A stretch of DNA of 48,169 nucleotides from Desulfurivibrio sp. (GCA_003605035.1 QZKJ01000041.1:1-48169), one strand, 5' to 3'. Counted from the first letter of the stretch, positions 1 through 8,570 are shown. Notes: a model not told the origin generated them from the sequence alone. A program made the numbers and translations.

Positions 1-88
1 AACCAAGATGAGCATCAGGCAGAAACGGTTTAGAGCCGCCTGCGATAATGGCTTCCTCGCGAAGGTGCTGTTTGGCTGAGAATTTCAT
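1..88 (-). CDS. N-terminus of an unidentified protein (runs off the window)
   Basis: An ATG on the minus strand at 88 opens a frame that stays open to the window edge (29 codons, beginning MKFSAKQHLREEA). An AGGG lies about 8 bases before the ATG and serves as a ribosome-binding site. It follows the nuclease-like gene in the same direction after a 79-base gap, so the two may be one transcription unit. Too little is visible to name a family. The DNA is AT-rich like its neighbour. Confidence 0.5.
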   Translation of the reverse strand, partial: MKFSAKQHLREEAIIAGGSKPFLPDAHLG

Positions 89-167
89 GCGCTCACCCTT
101 CTCTTAATCTACATCTTCCTTGGTCATGAAAATAAAGTTTAAATGGTTCTTCGTTCATATTTCATTT

Positions 168-2360
168 CTACAAAATCTTCCATACTTCACCATTCTCAAC
201 TATTTCAATAAAACGTTGAACTGTAAAACCATCAGGAAACAAGTCGTCTTCTGGCAAGCTTTCTTCTAACAACAAATTCCCACTCAGCAGATGCCTGTCA
301 TTCCTCAAAATCACAATCAATCCTTCTAAAGAGACCTTCAGATACCCCTCGACCATTTCCTGGTCATGTTCAATTGAAGTGTCCACAATCCATGCATGAA
401 TTCTCAATTTTTTTCCCCCAGATGGTAACTGAAGGTTTGAGAGTAAAGTCTCATCACTTTCAATAGCATGCCGAACAGCAATTTGTTTACGATGTAGCTG
501 CTGGGCTGCCTTTCGTAAAGTGCTTGTTCTGTGAATCCAAGCCTCTTTCTTGGTCTTCCTCAAATACGTTGATTTTACTTCTAAAATAAAAAGATGAATA
601 CCCTGATAGCAAATCAGATCTACCTCACCCGGATCAAAATCATCAATCACCTCTGGTTGATATGCCTGTATAACGGCAAACCCTCTACTCCTGAATAAAT
701 CACCTAGTCGTGCTTCAATACGATGGGTCTCATCCCTACGATCTTTTCGTCTGCATCCTATCCTTCGTAAATTATTTACCGCAGCGGTCGAGTTGTTCTG
801 AGAGGCCATTAGCCACGGCAACTGAATTCCATATATCCCCAGTTGAATGATCGGTTGCTCATTCAATTCAGGTGTTGGCATATCGGGAACTCTGATTAGA
901 TTAACCTTCAGCTTTTTAAGATCATTTGTCCAGAACTCCAAAATTGCTTTTGCTGCCTTGATATCACCCCCGGGACATTGTTCCGAAACAGTCCAAGACT
1001 TTATACGTTCGGCCTTTTCCGATGGTTCTGCCCAAGTTAAAGGGAAACGGTTTTCTCCTGTAGCAATACCTTCCAACATTAAATGGGATAACGCTGCAAT
1101 CCAGTTACCTGATTCCTGCAGATTCTTCTGAAACTTCGCAATATATGATACGTTAAAAAATGCCGTCATGAGTTCGAGAGAGTGTATCGCTTTAAACAGA
1201 TCAACCTGTGTACCATTAGGCAAGGCAATCTCCGAGTCTAGCCCGAATACTTCATCCAACTGAAGATACACCTGGCATGCCTTAAGATAGGCAAGACGAT
1301 TAAAATCATTGTTTTCGGGCAACCCAAACTGCTGATTGGACAGATCCGACTGTAAGTAATCGAGCACGGCCCTATTGAGCCAATAACTGTGAAGTGCAGA
1401 TAGTTTCCTGCCGTTGAAATCCCAATCTGATTCTGCCGGAATGTCAATTGGGTAAATAGTTAGGTGATTTCCATCAAATCGATATCGATAATCGTCGTCA
1501 AAACAGAATTCATAGATAGTTCCATGTAAGAAATCATTCTTCTTCACTACTGCCGCTATTAGCTTGCCGAATTGCTCTAATGTTTCAAGACTTCGTAATG
1601 GAGGCCTTTCTTCGCCTGGTAATAACAGCGGCATCAGATGCTGCTTCAGAGACTTCGCTAAAAATCGCTCATTTAGCCGTAGATCATTCTCTGGCCTGCT
1701 TTTGAGCTTCCATATGAGAAGTTCACCTAATGCATCCCAAACGCTTTGATGGATCATGTCACGGTCTTCGTTAACGTGATGTAGATCAAATCGTCTGGGC
1801 ACTAAATTCTGGAAAGTGAACAAGCTCCCATATAGCAAATACTCAAATATTGTCACCTCATCCAGTTGCTTTTGGAGATCAAAAATTAGATTGTGGTGCT
1901 GATGCAGTTCCTTACAGAGTAGCTGGCAAACTTCAATGAACTGAAGAAAATCAGAATTCTTATCGTTTGCTATCGAAAGGATACCTGACCATGTCTGCGA
2001 ATCTGGTTGAAGGAAAACTTGGGAATATCGTATCCCACGTTTAAGCGTCTCTGGTTCTGTTTCAAGCAAGTGCTGAAATAACTTTCCATCTGCTAAGCCC
2101 TGATGCAGCGAACGGCCAAGTGCAAATGATATGACATCAGAAGCATAATTGGTTTCAGATGCTGTTTCCCAGAAGGAGCAATCCCATAATGCATTGGATC
2201 TAACTTGATCAGTGTAGCCATTTTTTACAGGTTTACCATTGAGGTAAAAGTGAGCGCAGGCTTCGGCAGCAAGTTTGTGGGAGCCAGTTGCTTTGAGATT
2301 AGCTTGAAAACACTTTTCATAAGCCTGTCTGCACTGCTCAACCGTAGTAATAAAAGTCAT
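168..2360 (-). CDS. Large protein with C-terminal PD-(D/E)XK nuclease-like motif
   Basis: 730 residues. The first 530 or so match no family I recognise; they are mostly helical-looking, without signal peptide or membrane segments. Around residues 545-620 there is a pattern typical of PD-(D/E)XK nucleases: an EARLGDLFRSRGF helix, then GEVDLICYQG, then a strand ending in EVKS (the ExK half of the motif), followed by a basic helix. This suggests a DNA- or RNA-cleaving cytoplasmic enzyme, or a restriction or defence protein; the role is inferred. No clear Shine-Dalgarno precedes the ATG, which sits in an AT-rich leader. Base composition is much more AT-rich than the genes from 2.9 kb on, a sign of horizontal acquisition. 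The partial gene at 1-88 follows in the same direction and could be a partner. Confidence 0.75.
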   Translation of the reverse strand: MTFITTVEQCRQAYEKCFQANLKATGSHKLAAEACAHFYLNGKPVKNGYTDQVRSNALWDCSFWETASETNYASDVISFALGRSLHQGLADGKLFQHLLETEPETLKRGIRYSQVFLQPDSQTWSGILSIANDKNSDFLQFIEVCQLLCKELHQHHNLIFDLQKQLDEVTIFEYLLYGSLFTFQNLVPRRFDLHHVNEDRDMIHQSVWDALGELLIWKLKSRPENDLRLNERFLAKSLKQHLMPLLLPGEERPPLRSLETLEQFGKLIAAVVKKNDFLHGTIYEFCFDDDYRYRFDGNHLTIYPIDIPAESDWDFNGRKLSALHSYWLNRAVLDYLQSDLSNQQFGLPENNDFNRLAYLKACQVYLQLDEVFGLDSEIALPNGTQVDLFKAIHSLELMTAFFNVSYIAKFQKNLQESGNWIAALSHLMLEGIATGENRFPLTWAEPSEKAERIKSWTVSEQCPGGDIKAAKAILEFWTNDLKKLKVNLIRVPDMPTPELNEQPIIQLGIYGIQLPWLMASQNNSTAAVNNLRRIGCRRKDRRDETHRIEARLGDLFRSRGFAVIQAYQPEVIDDFDPGEVDLICYQGIHLFILEVKSTYLRKTKKEAWIHRTSTLRKAAQQLHRKQIAVRHAIESDETLLSNLQLPSGGKKLRIHAWIVDTSIEHDQEMVEGYLKVSLEGLIVILRNDRHLLSGNLLLEESLPEDDLFPDGFTVQRFIEIVENGEVWKIL

Positions 2361-2489
2361 TGAATTTGATTTTACAATATGTTCTCGAACGTAACTCTTC
2401 TTCTTAAAAATCCAGAATAGGATAACATTCGTGTTAAATTTTGGAAGAAATTACTCAAGGAGAGCATCACTGGCAACCTCAACCTTTAA

Positions 2490-2775
2490 GCAAAGCTGCA
2501 ATTTAACACTATTCCTGATCAGGCGAAAATTATTTCAGCAGAAAATGAAACAGTGACATTGCCGCGATCAGCCGTCTTGGCCGGCGATGGTCCGTGACAG
2601 CTGATAATCGCGTTATCGGAAGAGCAGGCGTTGATTTCTGAGATGCTTGACGCTATAGAGAGATATTCAAGCCAAGGGTGATGAGGTTTCCTTTGAGGAG
2701 AAATCCGGTTGGTTTATCGGCTTGTTGGAGTCCCCGCCAAAGGGGGAAGGTTTCAGGGATTGGCAGAAACGATAG
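2490..2775 (+). pseudogene. Decayed small gene with in-frame stop and frameshift
   Basis: The 527-base gap between the nuclease-like gene and the HD gene (2361-2887) has no intact gene. From 2490 the plus strand reads as convincing protein (AKLQFNTIPDQAKII, then ENETVTLPRSAVLAGDGP), meets TGA at 2595, and continues in the same frame with QLIIALSEEQALISEMLDAIERY to about 2666. One base of shift then gives KGDEVSFEEKSGWFIGLLE and a TAG at 2773. A single nonsense change (TGG to TGA would restore Trp) and one indel explain the break. The family is not recognised; the fragment resembles the end of a small cytoplasmic protein. No start codon is visible, so the 5' part is also lost. Confidence 0.5.
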
Positions 2776-2887
2776 ATGAAATGAACCCGGATCAGACAAT
2801 CATCTCAGGCGCCTCGCCCGGCAGGCGCTCATTAGCGGATTTTATCCGCCTGCATCAGCGGCGGAGCGCTCGGGCATCTTTAATGCC

Positions 2888-4573
2888 ATGGTTACAAAAG
2901 AAGACAACGCTGCTTTGGTCCGGGTTATAAGCGACGTTCCGGCGTCAGGGGCATCAGCGCCTCTTGTCACCGTTTATTGCCGGGAAATCCATCAACAGGT
3001 CAAAGAATTGGAAATGCTGGCCTCGGGCCTGGCAGCTTGTTATAAAAATTTTGATAACGCCGGATTCATAGGGTTTATTGATCAATTACTGGTGAAAATA
3101 AGAAAAAACTGGCGGCCGGCGGAAGATGAGGACAGGTTCTGGGCGATATGCGCCAATACCTTTGCTCCGACGGAAAATATACAGGCGCACCGGGACTCCT
3201 ATAAAAAAGTAGACATCGTGGCAGCGGCCTCTAATCTGCTCGGCTGGTTCTCGGATAACGCCGAAGATTTTGCCCAGGAAAGGGATGATTCCTTCGGCAG
3301 GTTTCTCGGGGTATTGGCCAGCATCGTGGAGTTGTTGACCCGCGCAGCCTACGCCACGCATGTGTACACCTTGAGCGATGGAGGCATGGAGCTGCTGGAA
3401 TCCGGGGTGACAGAGCCGTTTCCCGCGCCATGGCCGCCTGCCGGGCAGCTTGCTTTCAGCAGAGAATTCCGGCAGGTCATTGTGGGGCGCTTTATGCAGT
3501 TATCGCCTCAAGAGGGGTGCTTGAGCCCTGAGGAGCGGGAAGCCGTTTACCAGCTTTCCGCGCCGGAGGTTTTTACTGGCGTTGATTGGCGTACGCAGGA
3601 CAGGCTGCAGCAATCCGGCCTGCATAAGCTGGAGGAATTTCAGCAAGATCTGGCGCGGGAAGTAAACCTGGCTAAATCGGCCATGAAAAAAATCCGCCAG
3701 GATATCATCAGCCACATTTTCTCCCTGGGGCCGCTGGTTCTGCGCCACGGCATCAGGGGGTTGGCGGATGAATGCCGGGATTTTTCCGTCAAGGCGATAA
3801 AGAGAAAACCGGCCGGCAAGGATGCCGGGGAAAAGGAAGGACGCTTGCCGACTGTTTCTCTTGATGTCGTCGAGCAGGCCAAGGGCCATCCGGTTGAGTC
3901 ATTAAGCGAGTTGATCGAGCTTAAAGAGAATGTGCGAGTGGTGATAAACCACCTGGTCGCCAGGTATCCGCGCGGAGGGAAATCAGTCTTGCTGCACCTG
4001 GAGGCTGTTTCACGGCTTGCCAGGAGGCTGGCTGCAGCAGCTGGGTTTGACCGGAAAACGGTACTTGTTTTTGAGATAACCGGCCTGATCCATGACATCG
4101 GCAAATTACAGAGCGAAGAGATACAGGCGGTCCTGGTCTTTGGCGAAAATCTGAAAAAGGCGGATTTTACCCAACGGCAGTACCGATTCTGGGACAGGCA
4201 TGAGATTATTTCACTGAAGATGCTGACGAGTACGCACGAGGACTGGGTGTGGCTGAATATTCCTCTGAGGTGTCACATCCTCATGCTGGGCGTGGACAGA
4301 TTCAGGGCGATCATGCCGGAGATCAGCCGGTATTGCGAGTACTCGGAAAAAGAGCTGAGGATCATGGCCGCCTCTTTCCGCATATGCGACAGCTTTGCCA
4401 GTTGCACGGAGAAGGTGCATCCAAGCGACAATAAAATACAGCGCACGGAAGACATCCCGGCCTGGGTCAGGGATGCCAGGACCAGGCCGGGGCAGTGGGC
4501 GGCAGGAATGGATGAGGAATTCATCATACGCTTTTTTCAGAAAGAGTTTGCCGGCAGATTGGCCGGGGCATAA
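2888..4573 (+). CDS. HD-domain phosphohydrolase-like protein, degenerate HD-GYP type
   Basis: 561 residues. The N-terminal 360 residues are helical and unassigned. The C-terminal 200 residues follow the HD-GYP layout: LLHLEAVSRLARRLA, then LIHDIGK (the HD pair), then RHEIIS, and late in the domain RICDSFASCT, matching the VADAFDALT segment of HD-GYP proteins. The HHExxDGxGYP motif is replaced by RCHILMLGVDRFRA, so cyclic-di-GMP hydrolysis by the usual mechanism is doubtful; it may be a relic or a regulatory HD protein. The ATG at 2888 is the only start: the frame is open back to a stop at 2777 but offers no other start codon. It stands alone, facing the convergent GTPase-like gene. Confidence 0.8.
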   Translation: MVTKEDNAALVRVISDVPASGASAPLVTVYCREIHQQVKELEMLASGLAACYKNFDNAGFIGFIDQLLVKIRKNWRPAEDEDRFWAICANTFAPTENIQAHRDSYKKVDIVAAASNLLGWFSDNAEDFAQERDDSFGRFLGVLASIVELLTRAAYATHVYTLSDGGMELLESGVTEPFPAPWPPAGQLAFSREFRQVIVGRFMQLSPQEGCLSPEEREAVYQLSAPEVFTGVDWRTQDRLQQSGLHKLEEFQQDLAREVNLAKSAMKKIRQDIISHIFSLGPLVLRHGIRGLADECRDFSVKAIKRKPAGKDAGEKEGRLPTVSLDVVEQAKGHPVESLSELIELKENVRVVINHLVARYPRGGKSVLLHLEAVSRLARRLAAAAGFDRKTVLVFEITGLIHDIGKLQSEEIQAVLVFGENLKKADFTQRQYRFWDRHEIISLKMLTSTHEDWVWLNIPLRCHILMLGVDRFRAIMPEISRYCEYSEKELRIMAASFRICDSFASCTEKVHPSDNKIQRTEDIPAWVRDARTRPGQWAAGMDEEFIIRFFQKEFAGRLAGA

Positions 4574-4635
4574 CAGAACGGAAAGCGGAGACAGTCCTGG
4601 GATCGCCGCCGCTTCCCCCTGCTTCGCCGAGTTCT

Positions 4636-5667
4636 TTATACATTAAAGAGGAAATGGCAGATGTCGCCGTCCTCGATGATATAATCGCGCCCCTGCAGCT
4701 GCAGCCTGCCTTTTGCCTTGACGGCCTGCTCGGAACCCAGGGCAATGAGATCATCGTATTTGATCACCTCGACCCGGATGAAGCCGCGCTCGATGTCACT
4801 GTGGATCTTGCCGCCGGCGGCCGGGGCGCTGGTGCCTTTCCTGATGGTCCAGGCCCGGCATTCATCCTTGCCCGCCGTGTAAAAGGACATCAGGCCAAGG
4901 GCGTCGTAGAGCGCGGCATTGATCCGTTCCAGGCCGGGCACGGCAAGGCCCATGGCCTCGAGGAATTCCTGTTGCTCGCCAGGGTCCTCGATGGCGGCTA
5001 TTTCCTTTTCGATTTCGCAGGAGATGGCAAAGATGCCGGCCGCGAAATCCTTGCCGATGTCGTCCTCGGCGATATTGTAGGCATAGAGAAGAGGTTTGCG
5101 GGTGATCAGCCCCAGGCTTCTGATGGCGGTCTCCTCATGGGGTTCAAGGCATACCGTTGACAGCAGTTTTTCTTCATCAAGGGTTGCCTGGAAGCGTTTG
5201 AGGATATCTTCTTCAAGTTTCTGGGCCGGGCTCTGGCCCCCCTTTTTTTCCTTGGCGAGACGCTGCAGCCGTGTTTCGACCAGCTGCATGTCGGCGAGCA
5301 GCAGCTCGGTCTCGATATTGGCCCGGTCCCGTTCCGGATCAACCGTACCGGCCGGATGATACACCGCTTCGGAGGCAAAGGCGCGGATCAGGATGCAGAG
5401 GAGATCACAACGGCGGGCGGGATCCATCCATTCCCGGGACTGGTTGCCCTCGGCAATATCGGGACAGAGCACAAACTGATTCTCCGCATAGGTTTTTTTG
5501 TCAGGTTTGAAGAGTTTGGCAAGGGCGTCAACCCGTTTGTCGCGGATTGGTCCGACGCCTTCCAGAATCTCACCTGGTTTCATGGATGCCGGCACTTGAC
5601 GTCCGGTCAACAGGGTGAACAGTGTTTTCTTGCCTGTGTTGGTCAGGCCTAATAGGGCGATTTTCAT
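4636..5667 (-). CDS. YchF/Obg-like P-loop protein with TGS domain and altered Walker A
   Basis: 343 residues, close to YchF (OLA1) length. The N-terminus MKIALLGLTNTGKKTLF is a GTPase P-loop, but the Ser/Thr that follows GK is Lys14, so Mg-nucleotide binding may be impaired. Residues about 125-175 form the charged helical insertion of YchF, and the C-terminus (FIRVEVIKYDDL to EDGDICHFLFNV) is a TGS domain ending as YchF does. YchF proteins bind ribosomes and hydrolyse ATP; this looks like a divergent paralogue rather than YchF itself. It is cytoplasmic. It converges with the HD gene and is separated by 215 bases from the next gene upstream. Confidence 0.8.
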   Translation of the reverse strand: MKIALLGLTNTGKKTLFTLLTGRQVPASMKPGEILEGVGPIRDKRVDALAKLFKPDKKTYAENQFVLCPDIAEGNQSREWMDPARRCDLLCILIRAFASEAVYHPAGTVDPERDRANIETELLLADMQLVETRLQRLAKEKKGGQSPAQKLEEDILKRFQATLDEEKLLSTVCLEPHEETAIRSLGLITRKPLLYAYNIAEDDIGKDFAAGIFAISCEIEKEIAAIEDPGEQQEFLEAMGLAVPGLERINAALYDALGLMSFYTAGKDECRAWTIRKGTSAPAAGGKIHSDIERGFIRVEVIKYDDLIALGSEQAVKAKGRLQLQGRDYIIEDGDICHFLFNV

Positions 5668-5882
5668 GGTTTCTCATGGGGTGCTGAGGGTTGGATGTTT
5701 CCAGACATTCTCCCCGGATGACAGGGAGAGCTATTGATTTCGCTTAACAGGGACAATCTGCATCATTCAGGAATACTTTCTGGAGATGCTTCCCGATTTT
5801 TCCATCATTTTTTTTCCTTGGTCAATGCCCCGGACTGGCTGCATCGGCCTGAACCGGGCAACGGCCGGCGCACCATCCCTGC

Positions 5883-6425
5883 TCAGGGCTCAGCCAGCGC
5901 GTAAGCCCCTTCCTGCTGGTGAAGCGCCCCTTTCGGGGTGAGCACGCTGGAGTAGAGATAAAAGGTGTCAACCGGGAACTCCGGCAGGCTGAACAGGGCA
6001 TTGCCGGACAGAAAATTGGTCAGTCTGACCAGCGGGGTCTCCTTGAGCCGGGCGATGGTGATATGGGGCGAGAAATTGCGTTTTTCCGCTGGAATCCCCA
6101 GCTGGGCCAGTTCCCGGTCCACCTTTTTGCGCAGCTGCAGCAGCGGCTCGGATTTCTCCATGCCCACCCAGAGAACCCGCGGCTCCTGCCGGGGCGGGAA
6201 ATAGCCGAGCCCCTGCAGACGCATGGGAAATCCCATGGCCTCCACGTGTTGCAGATCCTCGCGGATTTCCCGGAAAAGCCCGCCATCCACCTCGCCGATA
6301 AAGCGCAGGGTGAGGTGCAGCTGGTCCGGGGGCACCCATTTGGCGCCGGGCAGGCCGAAAGAGATCCGGCCGAGTTCATCCTTGATATCCTGGGGCAAAT
6401 CAATAGCCACAAAGAGCCTGATCAT
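5883..6425 (-). CDS. thpR: RNA 2',3'-cyclic phosphodiesterase (2'-5' RNA ligase family)
   Basis: 180 residues, the usual length for the LigT/ThpR family. Two HxTx motifs are present, HLTL at residues 37-40 and HITI at 121-124; in the 2H phosphoesterase superfamily the two histidines and threonines form the active site that opens 2',3'-cyclic phosphates. MIRLFVAIDLP is the typical N-terminus. Cytoplasmic, no targeting signal. It is not obviously in an operon: the next minus-strand gene downstream begins 215 bases away, and a 620-base gene-free region lies upstream. Confidence 0.93.
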   Translation of the reverse strand: MIRLFVAIDLPQDIKDELGRISFGLPGAKWVPPDQLHLTLRFIGEVDGGLFREIREDLQHVEAMGFPMRLQGLGYFPPRQEPRVLWVGMEKSEPLLQLRKKVDRELAQLGIPAEKRNFSPHITIARLKETPLVRLTNFLSGNALFSLPEFPVDTFYLYSSVLTPKGALHQQEGAYALAEP

Positions 6426-6497
6426 ATCTCACCTGGTTTGCGGTCCGTGAAAAATGTCGCGGAGACCAGCTGCGCGACTGATGAAAATGGGATAGTA

Positions 6498-6519
6498 GCA
6501 AAACATGCGGCGGTTTTGC
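6498..6519. promoter_or_regulatory. 7-bp perfect inverted repeat, possible operator
   Basis: GCAAAAC at 6498-6504 and GTTTTGC at 6513-6519 are perfect inverted copies with an 8-base spacer. They lie about 75 bases upstream of the 2'-5' RNA ligase start (minus strand) and just before the hairpin-rich stretch that begins near 6540 (plus strand). A dimeric regulator site for either is possible; nothing identifies the regulator. Confidence 0.3.
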
Positions 6520-6539
6520 AAATGATATATCGGCTGGCG

Positions 6540-6745
6540 GAAAGGAATGATAAAAAAACGAAGGGGGCTGAAAAGGAGGCGGCCCCGGGAGGGAGTGCTC
6601 CCGGGGCCAGAGGGTTGAGAATACATTGCCTGTCTGCCGATACCTGATGGTAGACCCCGGCATCCAGGACTTTGGAGGAATCACTGACTCTTAGGAGGAG
6701 AGTCAAACACCAAAAGGAGAGAGGTGTTAAGCCATTGGCTTTGCT
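6540..6745 (+). ncRNA. Candidate CsrB/RsmY-like sRNA with GGA-loop hairpins
   Basis: This part of the 620-base gap carries about seven AGGA/GGAGG motifs in 180 bases, several in hairpin loops. GACTCT/AGAGTC (6686-6691, 6699-6704) encloses TAGGAGG. AACACC/GGTGTT (6706-6711, 6723-6728) encloses AAAAGGAGAGA. A small CCA/TGG stem near 6664 encloses GGACT. A strong 11-bp hairpin lies at 6581-6608 (GGCCCCGGGAG). AAGCC-ATT-GGCTT (6729-6741) followed by a T-rich stretch could terminate the transcript. CsrA binds A(N)GGA in loops, and titrating sRNAs carry many such loops. No clear promoter was found. The strand is uncertain: read on the minus strand the loops are CCTCC-rich and could form the leader of the RNA ligase gene. 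Confidence 0.4.
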
Positions 6746-6979
6746 TTCATAATACAGCAATAGCCATACCACACAGTGTTATTGTCAGATTTTATTTCAC
6801 AACATATCGTTATTACGGGAGTAAAAAGAAAATATCCTCCGCCGTTCGCCAGGCGGCTGGAAATTTTCAGCCGGTTAACTGGGCAAATCACCATCTGGAG
6901 GTCACGCATATGGTCAAATGACCCAAAATCCGGAAACGCTTTTACCTGCGCAAAAAAGACCCGGCAGCGGTCAAGCAGG

Positions 6980-7007
6980 TTGACAAGTGTCAGGCGATGG
7001 AATAATT
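6980..7007 (+). promoter_or_regulatory. Putative sigma-70 promoter of aroD-aroE-aroA
   Basis: A perfect TTGACA at 6980-6985 is followed after 15 bases by AATAAT (7001-7006), or after 17 bases by TAATTT. It lies 39-66 bases upstream of the aroD start and has the right orientation. The spacing of the better -10 is short, so strength is uncertain. The region between the hairpin cluster and this site (6746-6979) shows no gene. Confidence 0.5.
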
Positions 7008-7045
7008 TTGCAGCTTGCTTTTTTATTTCCACCCCGGAGACAACC

Positions 7046-7762
7046 ATGCCCCATAAACTGAAAGGCGCCGCACCAGGCCTGCTCTGCGTTGCCATTGCCC
7101 GGCCGGATACCGGCGCGGCCATCCAGGCCGCCCGCCAGGCCCAGGCCTTTGCCGATGTCATTGAAATCAGGCTGGACAGCCTGGCTGAGCCGGCCATTGC
7201 CCCGTTTCTCCAGGCCATTGCCACCCCCCTGCTCTTCACCAACCGGCCCCGCTGGGAAGGCGGCCAGGGCGACGGGCCGGAAGAAAAACGGCTCGCCCTG
7301 CTGCTGCAGGCGGTGCAGGCCGGGGCAGCCTATGTGGATATCGAACTCAACAGCGAACAGGCCGCGGTGCAGGGCCTCTGCGCGGCGGCCAGGCAACAGG
7401 GCGGCACGCAGGTGATCGTCTCCTGGCACAATTTCAGCGAGACCCCCGGGGTTGCCGCGCTCACTGATATTTTCAGCCGGCAGCGCAGCTCCGGCGCCCA
7501 GATCGGCAAAATCGTCACCATGGCCCATGATTTCACCGATGTCCTGCGGGTGCTGCAGCTCCAGGAAGAGGCCCACCGGCACGGCTTTCCCCTGATCGCC
7601 TTCTGCATGGGGCGGGCCGGCATGATCAGCCGGCTGGCCACCCTGGAGCTGGGCGGCTTCATGACCTATGCCGCGCTGAACGCGGACGAGGCCACCGCCC
7701 CCGGCCAGCTGGCAGCGCTTGAGCTGCTCAACTGCCTGAAGAGTTTCGGCCATGCGGATTAA
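7046..7762 (+). CDS. aroD: 3-dehydroquinate dehydratase, type I
   Basis: 238 residues, normal for the class I enzyme, which dehydrates 3-dehydroquinate to 3-dehydroshikimate through a Schiff base in the shikimate pathway. Visible marks are VIEIRLDSL near the N-terminus, SWHNFSETPG with the active-site His, GAQIGKIVTMAHD with the Schiff-base Lys, and FCMGRAGMISR near the end. The frame is open much further upstream (to 6776), but ATG 7046 is chosen because GGAG lies six bases before it and the family begins here. It overlaps aroE by 11 bases, indicating coupled translation. Confidence 0.95.
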   Translation: MPHKLKGAAPGLLCVAIARPDTGAAIQAARQAQAFADVIEIRLDSLAEPAIAPFLQAIATPLLFTNRPRWEGGQGDGPEEKRLALLLQAVQAGAAYVDIELNSEQAAVQGLCAAARQQGGTQVIVSWHNFSETPGVAALTDIFSRQRSSGAQIGKIVTMAHDFTDVLRVLQLQEEAHRHGFPLIAFCMGRAGMISRLATLELGGFMTYAALNADEATAPGQLAALELLNCLKSFGHAD

Positions 7763-8570
7763 CGGCAGCACCATTCTGCACGGCATCATGGGCAATCCGG
7801 TGAGCCACAGCTTGAGCCCGGCCATGCATAACAGCGCCTTTGCCGCACTCAAGCTAAACGCCGCCTACGTGCCCTTTCCGGTGACCGATGTGGCCGGGGC
7901 CATGACCGGCTTCAAGGCCCTGGGCATCAGGGGGGTGAGCGTCACCATCCCCCACAAGCAGGCGGTGATCCCGCATCTTGACGAGATTGACCCGGTGGCC
8001 GCCAGAATCGGGGCGGTGAACACCCTGGATATTCAACACGGCAGAATCATTGGCCATAACACCGACTGGCTGGGCGCCAACCGGGCCCTGCAGGAAAAAA
8101 TCACCCTGGCCGGCAGCAGGGTGCTGCTGCTGGGGGCGGGCGGCTCGGCCCGGGCCATCGGTTTCGGCCTGCTGGAGGCGGGCGCGCACATCATGCTGGC
8201 CAGTCGCACCGCCGCCAAAGGCCGGGAACTGGCGCAGACCCTGAATTGTCCCTGGCATGCCCTGGACGAAATTCCGGATCTCGCCGCCGATTGCCTGGTC
8301 AACGCCACCTCAGTGGGCATGGCGCCCCAAATCGAGGCCAGCCTGGTGCCCAAAGCCTGCCTGTCCCGTTTCAGCGTGGTGATGGATATCGTCTATGCCC
8401 CGCTGGAAACCAGACTGCTTATTGAGGCCAGCGAGGCCGGCTGCCAGGTGGTGAATGGTCTGGCCATGCTGCTCTACCAGGGCGTGGCCCAGTTTGAGCT
8501 GTGGACCGGCCGCCCCGCCCCGGTGGCTGTCATGCGGGACAGCCTGCTGGCCGCCCTGGCCGCCAGATAA
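7752..8570 (+). CDS. aroE: Shikimate dehydrogenase (NADP+)
   Basis: 272 residues. It reduces 3-dehydroshikimate to shikimate with NADPH. Substrate-binding motifs GNPVSHSLSPAMHN and SVTIPHKQAV (catalytic Lys) are intact; the dinucleotide-binding loop is GAGGSARAIGFGL, followed by NATSVGMAP, and the C-terminal NGLAMLLYQG matches the family. The start overlaps the end of aroD, and aroA begins 24 bases downstream, so the three act as one operon. Confidence 0.96.
   Translation: MRINGSTILHGIMGNPVSHSLSPAMHNSAFAALKLNAAYVPFPVTDVAGAMTGFKALGIRGVSVTIPHKQAVIPHLDEIDPVAARIGAVNTLDIQHGRIIGHNTDWLGANRALQEKITLAGSRVLLLGAGGSARAIGFGLLEAGAHIMLASRTAAKGRELAQTLNCPWHALDEIPDLAADCLVNATSVGMAPQIEASLVPKACLSRFSVVMDIVYAPLETRLLIEASEAGCQVVNGLAMLLYQGVAQFELWTGRPAPVAVMRDSLLAALAAR

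Noticed and set aside
2595-2597. TGA as a selenocysteine codon
   Set aside because: The downstream reading is also broken by a frameshift, so simple decay is the better explanation.
2709-2930. 73-codon plus-strand frame before the HD gene
   Set aside because: It overlaps the decayed gene and the start of the HD gene in another frame, has low-quality composition and no ribosome site.
6426-7045. c-di-GMP or other known riboswitch in the gap before aroD
   Set aside because: The conserved bases of the known riboswitch types I could recall were not found; only the GGA hairpins stood out.
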